Origin: Brevibacillus sp. SYP-B805
GTDB lineage: Bacteria > Bacillota > Bacilli > Brevibacillales > Brevibacillaceae
Assembly (NCBI RefSeq): GCF_011059135.1
Contig: NZ_JAALGD010000016.1
Location: 20,011-84,010, forward strand
DNA: 64,000 nucleotides
Direction of reading: 5' to 3'
Shown here: one piece after another, positions 16,744 to 25,049 of the stretch
How positions within the stretch are numbered: position 1 is the first letter of the stretch
Layout of the letters: every line of letters begins with the position of its first letter
The notes under the pieces: model-generated
The model's database searches: none
Told to the model about the DNA's origin: nothing
The model's input: the letters and a program-made list of their open reading frames with translations, nothing else
Position numbers and translations under genes: made by a program

Positions 16744-17394
16744 TTGATCCGCACGCAGGCAGGGGTCTTTGAACTGGTAGAGGAATACCGGGGCGGTTGG
16801 AATCAGGAAGCGTTCAAGGAGCGCTACAGCGATATATTGGATAAGTATGACTATGTCGTGGGCGACTGGGGATACGGGCAGCTGCGGCTGCGCGGCTTTT
16901 ACGACAGCATGAACCGCAAAGTGCCGTTTGAACAAAGAATTGACTATCTGGACGAGTACCTGCAGGAATTCTGCAACTTCGGCTGCCCGTACTTCGTCCT
17001 GCACCGGGTCAAGGGGGCCCGACTGCCGGAGGGGGCGGGATCCCCAACGGAAGCGGAGGAATCCGCACAGGAGCGTCAGGAACGGTTCACGCGCTACGAA
17101 CGTCCCGAACGTTACGAGCGGCAGTCCGGCAATGGCGACAGAAGGGAACGACCGGGACGTCCGTCAGGCCCGCGGGGGGATCGGGAAGACCGGCAGTCGG
17201 CAGGCCAGCAGGGGAAACAGGGGCAAGCCCGTTCCGACCGCACGGAACGGCTTGGCAAGCCGCGGCAGGAGCAGCCCGGCCGCGACAAGGGAAAAGGGGA
17301 GCGCCCGTCCAAAGAGAGACGGGGAATGAATCAATACCGCCCCAACCGGGAGAAAGTATCCACCAATTCGGCAAACAATGAGAATCGCCCGTAA
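16744..17394 (+). CDS. yutD: YutD family protein with long basic disordered tail
   Basis: Residues 1-95 form the YutD/DUF1027 domain (GWNQEAFKERYSDILDKYDY, YGQLRLRGFYDS, FCNFGCPYFVLHR). Function is unknown. The remaining 120 residues are an unusual tail dense in Arg, Glu, Gln, Gly and Pro, with repeated RPERYER-like patterns; B. subtilis YutD is much shorter. The start is TTG 16744 behind GGGGAGGAAG. The stop is followed within three bases by the R2 repeat. Confidence 0.88.
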   Translation: MIRTQAGVFELVEEYRGGWNQEAFKERYSDILDKYDYVVGDWGYGQLRLRGFYDSMNRKVPFEQRIDYLDEYLQEFCNFGCPYFVLHRVKGARLPEGAGSPTEAEESAQERQERFTRYERPERYERQSGNGDRRERPGRPSGPRGDREDRQSAGQQGKQGQARSDRTERLGKPRQEQPGRDKGKGERPSKERRGMNQYRPNREKVSTNSANNENRP

Positions 17395-17397
17395 GAA

Positions 17398-17509
17398 CCC
17401 CCGCCGACTTGAGCTTTGTTTAACCCCAAAAAGTGACGTTGACCTTCGAAGCATAGTCCGAGTACTTTTTGGGGACCCCTGAACATGTCGGCGGGGGCCC
17501 CCAACCTTT
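17398..17509 (-). repeat. R2 repeat, variant with altered centre
   Basis: CCCCCGCCGACTTGAGC starts just after the yutD stop. The unit ends at GTCGGCGGGGGCCCCCAACCTTT. The 15-base centre of the other copies is replaced here by about 70 bases holding their own inverted repeat, CCCCAAAAAGT (17424-17434) with ACTTTTTGGGG (17464-17474). Strand is given so that the copy reads like those at 18221 and 53594; relative to its gene it is in the sense orientation. Confidence 0.75.
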
Positions 17510-17522
17510 ATATAAGAAAGAG

Positions 17523-17559
17523 CGCCTCATCCGCACCTGGTTGCGGATGAGGCGTTTTT
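17523..17559 (+). terminator. Terminator of yutD
   Basis: A perfect thirteen-pair stem CGCCTCATCCGCA/TGCGGATGAGGCG is followed by TTTTT. The R2 unit lies between the yutD stop and this terminator. Confidence 0.9.
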
Positions 17560-17582
17560 CGATGCACCACGATGGCTGCGCG

Positions 17583-17990
17583 TTAATCACGTTCCTCGTC
17601 GGATCCGTCATCATCGATCGCCTGCCCATAAACCGGACGAAATCCAAAGGGGTCCGCCCACGGGGAGAAAGGGGATCCGAAGAAGGGAGTCTGCCCAAAA
17701 AAGGGCGCCTGCCCAAAGAAAGGTTGCTGCCCAAAGAAAGGTTGCTGCGCAAAGAAGGGAGTCGACAGATAGAAAGGCGCCTGCTGAAAGAAGGGTGTCT
17801 GCTGATAGGGAATGGGATACGGATACGGAAACGGTAAGGGCTGTGGAAAGAAGAACGGTGTAGGGGGGAAGGGCGGCGGGAATGGGATAAAGTCTTCGAA
17901 ACTGTCGCAATCCTGTTTGCGTCTACGCCGGGGAAAACCGACGGGAACCGGCTTCCGTTTTTCCTGTTGATCATGGTCATACGGTTGCAT
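17583..17990 (-). CDS. Pro/Phe-rich repeat protein, possible spore coat component
   Basis: A 135-residue protein I do not recognise. After a basic segment (FPRRRRKQ) come proline-phenylalanine runs and then five or so near repeats of PFFGQQ/PFFGQA/PFFGQT, ending in an acidic tail. Both DNA and protein are repetitive. Such composition is common among spore surface proteins of Bacillales and the neighbours include a spore lipoprotein, but this is only suggestive. ATG 17990 has GAGGAG upstream; an earlier GTG overlaps that site. Confidence 0.6.
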   Translation of the reverse strand: MQPYDHDQQEKRKPVPVGFPRRRRKQDCDSFEDFIPFPPPFPPTPFFFPQPLPFPYPYPIPYQQTPFFQQAPFYLSTPFFAQQPFFGQQPFFGQAPFFGQTPFFGSPFSPWADPFGFRPVYGQAIDDDGSDEERD

Positions 17991-18158
17991 ACTCGTTCGC
18001 ACTCCTCACATGGCATAGATTATTTTTACACCAGCAGTATACGCGCCCGCCAAGAATAGGCGAATTGTCCAGCCCGAAATGGGCGAACGCCCGCAAGCAG
18101 GAACAGCGTTGGGGCGATCAACCAATGCCCGCCCCCCGCAGCGGATACGGGCATCATG

Positions 18159-18203
18159 AAAAAAGACCCGGGCAACGCTTCTTTTCGTTTGCCCGGGTCT
18201 TTT
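18159..18203 (-). terminator. Bidirectional terminator for the glpX-DUF3055 operon
   Basis: Stem AAAAGACCCGGGCAA (18161-18175) pairs with TTGCCCGGGTCTTTT (18189-18203). The minus strand has the longer T run. On the minus strand it comes after the R2 unit. The rest of the 18003-18307 gap holds nothing else I recognise. Confidence 0.88.
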
Positions 18204-18220
18204 GCTCGTATATCAGAAAG

Positions 18221-18306
18221 TTTAGACTCTTTAAAGCGATAAAGCGAAGTGAGAAAGGTTGGGGGCCCCCGCCGACACCAGCGTTAGCTAAAGTCGGCGG
18301 GGTTTT
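18221..18306 (+). repeat. R2 repeat, full copy
   Basis: Almost base-for-base the same as 53594-53676. It contains the perfect palindrome GGGGGCCCCC and the hairpin arms CCCCGCCGAC and GTCGGCGGGG around AGCGTTAGCT. On the minus strand it begins right after the stop codon of the DUF3055 gene. Confidence 0.85.
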
Positions 18307-18307
18307 C

Positions 18308-18577
18308 CTACACCACCGTATGCAAAAACGATCGCAGGTCTTCCGCGTCTTCTGCGGAAAGCTGGAAAGCATATTCCAGGTATCCTTCCTCGTCCAGATC
18401 GTCTTCCCCGATAATGGCGCTGCGGCCATTCTGGATATTGATCACCAGCTTTTTCCCGTAAAAGCGGTTGGTCGTCGTAATGGCAAGATCAAAGCGGTTG
18501 GCTTTTCCCATGAAACTGACAAAGCGGGTGCTGGTCTCTTCCGTTTCATCGTACAGGTAAAAAAGTTCGTTCGTCAT
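18308..18577 (-). CDS. DUF3055 family protein
   Basis: An 89-residue protein matching the small DUF3055 family of Bacillales: ELFYLYDETEETSTRFVSF, FYGKKLVINIQNGRSAIIG and DDLDEEGYLEYAFQL. Function is unknown. ATG 18577 lies nine bases after GGGGGTG; an in-frame GTG at 18589 overlaps the glpX stop. It is the last gene of a glpX operon. The stop is followed by R2 and then a terminator. Confidence 0.8.
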   Translation of the reverse strand: MTNELFYLYDETEETSTRFVSFMGKANRFDLAITTTNRFYGKKLVINIQNGRSAIIGEDDLDEEGYLEYAFQLSAEDAEDLRSFLHTVV

Positions 18578-18585
18578 CGGTCGGC

Positions 18586-19560
18586 TCACCCCCAGACAAG
18601 ATTGGGTTTATAATCCAGATTGTGCAAAGTGCGAATGAAGCGGATGGTTTTCGTCTTGGCCCGCATTACGATGGAATGGGTCTCTGCGAGATTGTCCCCC
18701 AGATAGCGCACGCCCTGCAGCAGTTCTCCGTCAGAGACGCCGGTGGCGGCAAAGATGGCATCATCGCCGCTTACCAGATCTTCCAGCGTCAGCAGCTGCT
18801 CCGGGTCGCGCAGCCCCATCGCCCGGCATCGCTCCCGTTCGGCCTCGTTCTGCGGTTTCAGCCGCGCCTGCATATCGCCGCCCAAACACTTGATGGCTGC
18901 GGCGCTGATGACGCCTTCGGGCGCTCCGCCGATGCCCAGAAACAGGTCGATCCCCGTTTGAGGCATGCAGGCCGCGATGGCTGCGCCCACATCCCCGTCG
19001 CCGAACAGCTTGACCCGCGCGCCCGTTTCCCGCACCGCCTCGATCAGGGCCTGATGCCGCTCGCGCTCCTGGATGATGACGGTGACGTCCTGCACCCGTT
19101 TGTGATGGGCCTGGGCGACTACCTCGATCATTTTCTCCACCGGATCGTCCAGATGGATGAGGCCGGCCGCGCGCGCTCCAACGGCCATCTTCATCATGTA
19201 CATGTCCGGCGCGTGCAGCAGCGTGCCGCGATCGCCGATAGCCAGTACCGACAATGCGTTGCTGTGCCCTTTGGCTACGATCGTCGTTCCCTCCAGCGGA
19301 TCGACAGCCACATCCACCTCGGGGGCATCCGCCGCCCCGTTGCCCAGTTTTTCCCCGATATAAAGCATGGGCGCCTCATCCAGTTCACCTTCCCCGATCA
19401 CGACGGTTCCGCGCATCGCAATCGTATCAAACATCGCCCGCATCGCGCTGGTTGCGGCGCCGTCCGCTTCGTTCTTTTTCCCGCGCCCCAGCCACTGGGC
19501 GGAAGCAAGTGCCGCTACCTCCGTGACGCGTACCACTTCCAGTGCCAACTCCCTGTCCAT
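18586..19560 (-). CDS. glpX: Class II fructose-1,6-bisphosphatase
   Basis: A 324-residue GlpX-type phosphatase that dephosphorylates fructose 1,6-bisphosphate in gluconeogenesis. Metal-binding motifs are [16 protein letters not shown] and [12 protein letters not shown]; other family motifs are [13 protein letters not shown] and [15 protein letters not shown] 19560 has GGAAAGGAG seven bases upstream, so the longer frame is rejected. It precedes the DUF3055 gene on the same strand. Confidence 0.95.
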   Translation of the reverse strand: MDRELALEVVRVTEVAALASAQWLGRGKKNEADGAATSAMRAMFDTIAMRGTVVIGEGELDEAPMLYIGEKLGNGAADAPEVDVAVDPLEGTTIVAKGHSNALSVLAIGDRGTLLHAPDMYMMKMAVGARAAGLIHLDDPVEKMIEVVAQAHHKRVQDVTVIIQERERHQALIEAVRETGARVKLFGDGDVGAAIAACMPQTGIDLFLGIGGAPEGVISAAAIKCLGGDMQARLKPQNEAERERCRAMGLRDPEQLLTLEDLVSGDDAIFAATGVSDGELLQGVRYLGDNLAETHSIVMRAKTKTIRFIRTLHNLDYKPNLVWG

Positions 19561-19713
19561 CCGTCTGCTCCTTTCCGCGCTGTCGTTCACTTATCCTCAA
19601 CCCATTGTATCCCTTCGCCGGGCAAAGTCAATGATTCTTCTTGCTGGCCGCTATTTTTTCGTCTACTATAATCTTAGAATACATATCCTGCCATCTGCAC
19701 GCGGAGGGCCAAC

Positions 19714-21057
19714 ATGTACCAAAAGACATACAAGGGTTGGGAACGATTCAGAATGTGGATGAAATTGATGTACCCTGCCCGTTGCCTACATCAGTTTCCT
19801 CCACATTTTATCATGCGGGATGTCGTGATCGAGCAGGTGGACAGGGCTCTTCGGAGCGGGAACCGGTGCATGCTGCTACTGTTCGATGTGAAACAGCATG
19901 CAGAGATGAAAGCTCTCTATCCCGTCCATGTCATGCAGCAAATCGAAGACACGATTGAACGTGTTTTTCAGCTGGTTGTCCCGGAGTGGTTTGCTCCGGA
20001 GCATGTGCTTGCGATGCAAAAGTATTATGATGACGATTATGTGGTGATTCTCCGCCACGCCGGTCAGGACGACAGCCGGCTGGCGGAACGGCTGACGCAT
20101 GTGCAGCAAAAGCTCGAAGCGGAGATTGCGGCCCGCACGTCTTCTTTCTTTGATTTCCCCATTGCGTTTCATACCGCCTTTTCATGGATCAGGCAGGGGG
20201 AGGACGCCTTTGAAGCCGTCCATCATGCTCTGCAGGATGCCCGTTCCATTGCGAAAAGGCACCTTCCCGCCAATATCGGCCACCTTCGCGCGGCTCTTCG
20301 CCAGGTGCTCGAGGAGGAGCAGATCCGCGTGCTGGCACAGCCCATCGTCTCTCTTGATACCGGCCACATCACCGGATGGGAGGTGCTGACGAGAGGGCCT
20401 GAGAATACCCCTTTCGCCATGCCGGATCAATTGTTTCACTATGCCTACCAGACGGACTTGCTGGTTCATTTGGAACTGCTGGTGGTCAAAAAAGCGTTTA
20501 TGGTGATCCGCCAGCAAAACACAACGCGTCCGGTTTTTCTCAATGTAACCGTACCCAGTCTCAAAAATCCCTACTTCTTTCAGAGCCTGACCAAGCTGCT
20601 GACGCAGTTTCCTGAAATCGATCCGCAGCAGATCGTGTTTGAAATCACGGAGCGCCATCCGATCGATGACCTTGCTGCATTTTCCCGCTCGCTGGGGATT
20701 CTCCGAAAGGCGGGCTTCAAGCTGGCGGTGGATGACACGGGAGCAGGATACGCCAGCCTGCACGTGATTTCCGAACTCCTGCCGGATGTCATCAAGATCG
20801 ATCGCTCCATCATCCACGACATCGACCGGCATGAAGTGAAGGATGCCGTGCTGGATGCCATCATGATGGTAGCCAGAAAGATCGGTTCCCATGTGGTGGC
20901 GGAAGGGATCGAGACGGAGGAGGAAGCCAAGGTGCTGCTTTCCAAAAAGGTGGATTGTGCCCAAGGGTTCTTTTTCTCCCTGCCGCTTGAGCCCTTTCCG
21001 GAGATTAAAGACAACTGGGTGGCCAAGCAGAAGGACGGTTTTGCGTTCGGTATTTGA
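19714..21057 (+). CDS. EAL-domain cyclic di-GMP phosphodiesterase
   Basis: A 447-residue cytoplasmic protein. Residues 1-185 resemble a degenerate GGDEF module with no active-site motif. The EAL domain (about 190-435) keeps most catalytic residues: EVL in place of EAL (GWEVLTRG), FLNVTVPS, EITERH, DDTGAGYASL, IKIDRSII, VVAEGIETEEE and QGFFFSLP. It should hydrolyse cyclic di-GMP. No membrane segment. GGAGG precedes ATG 19714. Confidence 0.9.
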   Translation: MYQKTYKGWERFRMWMKLMYPARCLHQFPPHFIMRDVVIEQVDRALRSGNRCMLLLFDVKQHAEMKALYPVHVMQQIEDTIERVFQLVVPEWFAPEHVLAMQKYYDDDYVVILRHAGQDDSRLAERLTHVQQKLEAEIAARTSSFFDFPIAFHTAFSWIRQGEDAFEAVHHALQDARSIAKRHLPANIGHLRAALRQVLEEEQIRVLAQPIVSLDTGHITGWEVLTRGPENTPFAMPDQLFHYAYQTDLLVHLELLVVKKAFMVIRQQNTTRPVFLNVTVPSLKNPYFFQSLTKLLTQFPEIDPQQIVFEITERHPIDDLAAFSRSLGILRKAGFKLAVDDTGAGYASLHVISELLPDVIKIDRSIIHDIDRHEVKDAVLDAIMMVARKIGSHVVAEGIETEEEAKVLLSKKVDCAQGFFFSLPLEPFPEIKDNWVAKQKDGFAFGI

Positions 21058-21060
21058 TGA

Positions 21061-21091
21061 AAAACCCAACCGGTTCTGCCGGTTGGGTTTT
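21061..21091 (+). terminator. Bidirectional terminator between the EAL and DUF4349 genes
   Basis: A perfect thirteen-pair stem AAAACCCAACCGG/CCGGTTGGGTTTT with loop TTCTG. It lies between convergent genes, with A and T tracts serving both strands. Confidence 0.9.
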
Positions 21092-21106
21092 GGCGCTTTA
21101 TGGGGC

Positions 21107-22048
21107 TTACGAAAGCGTGGGCGGTTCGGCAGGCGGGCGCGGTTTGTGCCGTTTCCGCAGGTAAAGAAAAATCGGAATCGCCACGATGGCGAGCAGCAGC
21201 AGGATCGGCAGCGCTCCGGCAAGCACGATGATGGTGCCGTTCAGGAAATGCAGCACCGCCAAGGCGGAGCGGTTCATGGAAAGCCAGGCCTGCTTCCAGG
21301 TGCTTTCGTCCGCCACTTCGCCCAAACGAGCGGTCGCCTTTTTCTCCAGGAGCGTCAGCGATAGCGTCGAATAGCGTACGTTCTCATCCAGGTAGCGCAT
21401 CCGGCCTTTGATCCGTTCAATCTCTTCCTGCACTTTGGCCAGATCGGCCGAGATTTTGAGCAGGTCTTCCGTTTTCTGTGCCTGGCCCATGAACTGCAGA
21501 AGACGGGCTTCCACGGCCTGCTGGGCTTTCAGGCGGGAGGAGAGGTCCACATACTCCTCCGTCACATCTTCTCCGCGCACCGAGCGCACGGGAATGCGGA
21601 CGGCCAGCCGGTCCAGCTCATTCATGAACGCCTGGAACCCACCCTGCGGAATGCGCAGTTCCAGATAGCCTTGCCTGGTCCCGTCCCCTTCCTGCTCGGA
21701 GGAGGAGAGGACATACCCCTGGTACTTGACGAGGAGCTGATCCAGCTGCTTGCGGGTTTGGGCGAGGCTTTCCACCTCCATGGTGACGTCCGCCCGATAG
21801 ATCATTTTCCGGTTTTGCGCGGCAACATTCGGGACGAACCCAGCGGGCTGCTCCCCGGCGGCGTTGGCAGCAGCGGGTGCCGGCGCTTCCTGTTCCTGGC
21901 TTACGTCTTTGCTTTCTGTTACCACTGCCATCGACCGGGATGCACCGGCCGACTGTTCCTCTTCCCGGGAGGCGCCGCATCCGCTGACCAGGAGCAGCAG
22001 CCCCAGCAAGATCAGCGCGATCCACCTTTTCTTCATTCGGCCATACAC
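21107..22048 (-). CDS. DUF4349 lipoprotein
   Basis: A 313-residue lipoprotein: signal sequence with lipobox LVSGC, then the DUF4349 domain (MIYRADVTMEVESL, YVLSSSEQEG, VRGEDVTEEYVDLSSRLKAQ), a coiled coil and a C-terminal membrane segment (TIIVLAGALPILLLLAIVAI) with basic tail. The family is exported but has no assigned biochemical role. The start is probably GTG 22048, seven bases after GAGGGGGG; ATG 22036 is the alternative. Confidence 0.85.
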   Translation of the reverse strand: MYGRMKKRWIALILLGLLLLVSGCGASREEEQSAGASRSMAVVTESKDVSQEQEAPAPAAANAAGEQPAGFVPNVAAQNRKMIYRADVTMEVESLAQTRKQLDQLLVKYQGYVLSSSEQEGDGTRQGYLELRIPQGGFQAFMNELDRLAVRIPVRSVRGEDVTEEYVDLSSRLKAQQAVEARLLQFMGQAQKTEDLLKISADLAKVQEEIERIKGRMRYLDENVRYSTLSLTLLEKKATARLGEVADESTWKQAWLSMNRSALAVLHFLNGTIIVLAGALPILLLLAIVAIPIFLYLRKRHKPRPPAEPPTLS

Positions 22049-22193
22049 AAGAAAACCCCCCTCTTTGTTTCTGTCAGGTATATCCATAATGACGACAGGG
22101 AACGGGAATCGTTTCACGCGGCGTTTCCCGTTCATTCGTGATTCGTGACAGCAAGGCCAATTCTGGTATACTGGTGGGTAAGGAGTGACGTCA

Positions 22194-22319
22194 ATGGAAC
22201 ACAATTCGTATCTCGCGGAAAGCGAACTCGTGATCTTGATGCTCGTGCTAACCTTTGTCGGGACCATCCTTTATGCAAAACGGGCATCCAAAAAACGCAG
22301 AAAAGAGAATGATCAATAG
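22194..22319 (+). CDS. Small single-pass membrane protein
   Basis: A 41-residue reading frame: acidic N terminus, one hydrophobic segment (ELVILMLVLTFVGTILYA) and a strongly basic C-terminal tail (KRASKKRRKEND). AAGGAG lies eight bases before ATG 22194. The frame ends 13 bases before yutE and probably shares its transcript. I do not recognise a family. Confidence 0.6.
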   Translation: MEHNSYLAESELVILMLVLTFVGTILYAKRASKKRRKENDQ

Positions 22320-22332
22320 GCAGGGATCAGCG

Positions 22333-22767
22333 ATGTATGATGTGAATACTGGCAGAATCGAAGAAGTTCTGGCTCATATGGACCGCATGCTGCAGGTGCT
22401 GCGCGCAGTGAGTGCGCGAAGCGACGGCGAGATTGCCGCGGACGCAATCGCGGTCGCCGCGATGGAACGGGCGCTCCACCTCTGCATCGAGGGGATCGCC
22501 GATGTCGGCAACGCGCTGATCGACGGATTCATCATGCGCGACCCGGGCAGCTATGCGGATATTGTGGAGATTTTGCGGGACGAGAAGGTGATCGATGACC
22601 GTCAGGCGGAGCGGTTGGGGGCGGTTGTCGCTTTCCGGAAATCGCTCGTCAATGAATATACCAGCGTGCCGGTTGCCGACATGATCCGGCTGGTTCGGGA
22701 ATCGGTGGAGTGGCTCGAAACGTTCGCCCCTGCCGTTCGCACCTATATTCAGCAGGAGCTGTTTTAA
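22333..22767 (+). CDS. yutE: DUF86/HepT-like protein YutE
   Basis: A 144-residue helical protein of the DUF86 family, to which HepT RNase toxins belong. The family motif R-x4-6-HxY appears as FRKSLVNEY, so the histidine is replaced by asparagine. No MntA-type nucleotidyltransferase antitoxin is next to it. That fits the conserved stand-alone YutE of Bacillales rather than an active toxin pair. ATG 22333 fits the synteny yutD-yutE-yutF. Confidence 0.8.
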   Translation: MYDVNTGRIEEVLAHMDRMLQVLRAVSARSDGEIAADAIAVAAMERALHLCIEGIADVGNALIDGFIMRDPGSYADIVEILRDEKVIDDRQAERLGAVVAFRKSLVNEYTSVPVADMIRLVRESVEWLETFAPAVRTYIQQELF

Positions 22768-22800
22768 CCGGCCGCGTTGATTTTTGATACAAAACTTTTT

Positions 22801-22836
22801 CTTTAGTTTACTAAAGCTGTGTTTTTCGTTACAATA
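22801..22836 (+). promoter_or_regulatory. Promoter with a palindromic operator for the SufR-like regulator
   Basis: TTTACT (22807-22812) and TACAAT (22831-22836) are 18 bases apart. The -35 box lies inside the perfect palindrome CTTTAGT-TT-ACTAAAG (22801-22816). The position suggests autorepression by the regulator encoded just downstream. Confidence 0.65.
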
Positions 22837-22860
22837 ACAGTATGAAGGGCGGTGATAATC

Positions 22861-23499
22861 GTGTCGAATGAGCATACTTCCACGCGTGACCAGATCCTGC
22901 ACATGCTGAAGACGAAAGGCTCCCTTTCCGTCAGCGACATGGCGCTGGAGCTGGGCATTACCGAAATGGCCGTGCGCCGCCATCTGAATACCCTGGAGCG
23001 GGACAATCTGATCACGTCCACCTTGGTTCGGCAGGCCATGGGGCGTCCGACCAACGTGTATTCGCTTTCCGAAGAAGCCGACGAACTGTTCCCGCGCAAT
23101 TATTCGCATTTTACCCTTGATTTCCTGCGTGATCTGCATGAACTGGACGGGCCGGAAAAGGTGGAACTGCTGTTCCGCCGCCGGGAGAACCGCCTGGAAG
23201 AAGCATACCGTCCGCTGGTAACGGGGAAATTGGAAGAGCGGGTGGCGACCCTGGCGAGATTGCAGAACGAGAAAGGCTACATGGTGGAATGGGAAAAAGA
23301 CGAAGCCACCGGCAGCTACTATATCAAGGAATTCAACTGTCCGATCGCGCAGATCGCGCGCGAGTTCAAGCAAGCCTGCAACTGCGAGCTCTCCTTGTTC
23401 CGCCGGGTGCTGGAAGCGGATGTGGAGCAAACCTCCTGCATGGCGAGAGGCGGCGACAAGTGCGTGTTTCAGATCAAAAAAGCGGCAAATGGCGGATAA
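22861..23499 (+). CDS. DeoR/SufR-like transcriptional regulator with C-terminal cysteine cluster
   Basis: A 212-residue regulator. The N-terminal winged helix-turn-helix spans residues 8-65 (LSVSDMALELGITEMAVRRH, then the RQAMGRPTNVYSL wing). The C-terminal part carries FNCPIAQIA, ACNCELSLF, SCMARGGDKC, a cysteine set like that which holds a [4Fe-4S] cluster in SufR-type repressors. GTG 22861 follows GGGCGGTGA. It is the usual neighbour of yutF in Bacillales. Regulated genes are unknown; a palindrome overlaps its own promoter. Confidence 0.82.
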   Translation: MSNEHTSTRDQILHMLKTKGSLSVSDMALELGITEMAVRRHLNTLERDNLITSTLVRQAMGRPTNVYSLSEEADELFPRNYSHFTLDFLRDLHELDGPEKVELLFRRRENRLEEAYRPLVTGKLEERVATLARLQNEKGYMVEWEKDEATGSYYIKEFNCPIAQIAREFKQACNCELSLFRRVLEADVEQTSCMARGGDKCVFQIKKAANGG

Positions 23500-23500
23500 C

Positions 23501-23527
23501 ATCCACTCCCGAGCGAGTGGATTCTTT
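23501..23527 (+). terminator. Terminator after the SufR-like gene
   Basis: Stem ATCCACTC/GAGTGGAT with loop CCGAGC, followed by TCTTTT. yutF starts soon after, so read-through is likely to be partial rather than absent. Confidence 0.75.
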
Positions 23528-23551
23528 TCGTTTTTACAGGGGTGAAACAGC

Positions 23552-24340
23552 GTGAAAGCATACAAGGGATATTTGTTGGATCTGGACGGGACCGTTTACC
23601 GGGGGAACGAGGTGATTCCGGAGGCGGTACATTTTATCCGCGCCTTGCGGGAGGAGGGGATTCCCTACCTGTACCTGACCAATAACTCGTCCGCCCCGCC
23701 CGAGGCGGTGGCGAAGAAGCTTCAGGCCATGGGGATTGAAGCGTCTCCCGAGGAAGTGTATACCTCCAGCATGGCGACGGCGGCCTATCTGGCGGAAAAA
23801 CATCCGCAGGGGACCCGCGTCCATGTGATTGGAGAAGAAGGGCTCCACATGGCACTGGCACAGGCCGGGTGCACCCTCACCGATCAGGAGGCAGACTATG
23901 TGGTGGTGGGGATCGACCGGTCGTTCAGCTACGCGAAACTGGCCGCAGCGGCACGTGCCATCCGCAGCGGAGCCACGCTGATCGCCACCAATCGCGATCC
24001 CGCCCTCCCCACGGAAAACGGGTTGATGCCCGGCAACGGGGCCCTGGTGGCGGCCGTGGCGGCGGCGGGCGGCACGCAGCCGATCGTGATCGGCAAACCG
24101 GAGAGCATCATTGTCAATTATGCGCTGAAGCGTCTGGGTACCCCGAAGGAAGAGACGCTGATCGTCGGCGACAATCTGATGACCGACATTGCGGCCGGTG
24201 TCAACAGCGGCATGGACAGCCTGCTCGTCCTGACCGGTTATTCCAGCGCCGCCGATGCGGCCGTCTCCCCGTGGCAGCCGACGTATGTGGCCGACCATCT
24301 GATGGCCTGGTACGAAAAGCTTGCGGGCGGGAACCGATAG
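23552..24340 (+). CDS. yutF: HAD-superfamily phosphatase of the NagD/YutF type
   Basis: A 262-residue class IIA HAD hydrolase. Motif I is LDLDGTVYRG (nucleophile Asp near residue 9), motif II is YLTNNSS, the cap region carries IATNRDPALPTENG, and motif III/IV is VGDNLMTDIAAG. It should remove phosphate from small metabolites such as nucleotides or sugar phosphates; the true substrate is unknown. Position between yutE and yutG agrees with B. subtilis. Confidence 0.93.
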   Translation: MKAYKGYLLDLDGTVYRGNEVIPEAVHFIRALREEGIPYLYLTNNSSAPPEAVAKKLQAMGIEASPEEVYTSSMATAAYLAEKHPQGTRVHVIGEEGLHMALAQAGCTLTDQEADYVVVGIDRSFSYAKLAAAARAIRSGATLIATNRDPALPTENGLMPGNGALVAAVAAAGGTQPIVIGKPESIIVNYALKRLGTPKEETLIVGDNLMTDIAAGVNSGMDSLLVLTGYSSAADAAVSPWQPTYVADHLMAWYEKLAGGNR

Positions 24341-24355
24341 CCAACCGCCGTCACT

Positions 24356-24886
24356 TCACGCTCCGGTTGTATGCTTCCCGCATGGTTCCTTCTCTTCTTC
24401 GGCCTGCCGCGCCCGATGGGCCAGCCGGCTGGAAGCGGCGGCCGCGATTGCGCCCACCAGATCGTCCAGGAACGTGTGGACGCCGTTGCGCTTGTCGTTG
24501 AGCCAGGCCAGAATGCCGTGCTTCAGCTTGTCGACGTAGCCGTAATTGGTAAAGCCGATGCTTCCGTACAGATTGACGATCGCCAGGGAGAGGACCTCGT
24601 CGATGCCGTACAAAGACTCATCCGAAGCGATCAACTCCTGCAGCGGGGCGATCAGCCGTCCTTCCTCCGCCAGCATATCCAGCTGTATCCCGGTCAGGAG
24701 GGCGTTCTGCACCTCCCGCTTGCACAGGACGGCATGCACGCTTTCCAGGCAGGCCTCCAGGGTTAAGGCGGGAATATAATCCTGCTGCAAAAACATCACG
24801 ATGCGGGCGATCTCCTCTACAGGCACGCCGCGTTTTTCCAGCAGGCGGATGACGGTTTGATGCATCTCTTGCGAACGTGGCTGCAT
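24356..24886 (-). CDS. yutG: Phosphatidylglycerophosphatase A-like protein
   Basis: A 176-residue protein of the PgpA family (YutG), with the conserved YGSIGFTNYGYVDKLKHG and HTFLDDLVGAIAAA, where the acidic residues bind metal. PgpA enzymes dephosphorylate phosphatidylglycerophosphate, but the YutG type lacks clear membrane segments and its substrate is not settled. It is encoded on the opposite strand to its yut neighbours. Confidence 0.85.
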   Translation of the reverse strand: MQPRSQEMHQTVIRLLEKRGVPVEEIARIVMFLQQDYIPALTLEACLESVHAVLCKREVQNALLTGIQLDMLAEEGRLIAPLQELIASDESLYGIDEVLSLAIVNLYGSIGFTNYGYVDKLKHGILAWLNDKRNGVHTFLDDLVGAIAAAASSRLAHRARQAEEEKEPCGKHTTGA

Positions 24887-24923
24887 ACTCTTCCTCCCAG
24901 CGCGCGTTTCCCCTGCATGCGGA

Positions 24924-24965
24924 CCCGCCCGACCCGAAAGCTTGCCGCCGTCGGGCGGGATTTTT
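24924..24965 (+). terminator. Terminator-like hairpin in the leader of yutH
   Basis: A perfect ten-pair stem CCCGCCCGAC/GTCGGGCGGG, followed by ATTTTTG, lies between the divergent yutG and yutH starts. Its T tract faces yutH. Confidence 0.7.
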
Positions 24966-25049
24966 GTAGTATGTGCCGCGCCCTAGGCACCTATCCCGCC
25001 CACCTTACATAAAATAACGCAGGGAGATGTATGGGAGGAGGCATGAAGC

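Noticed and set aside
22333..22767. YutE as a HepT toxin of a HepT-MntA pair
   Set aside because: No nucleotidyltransferase antitoxin gene is adjacent and the motif histidine is replaced by asparagine. It fits the conserved stand-alone YutE.
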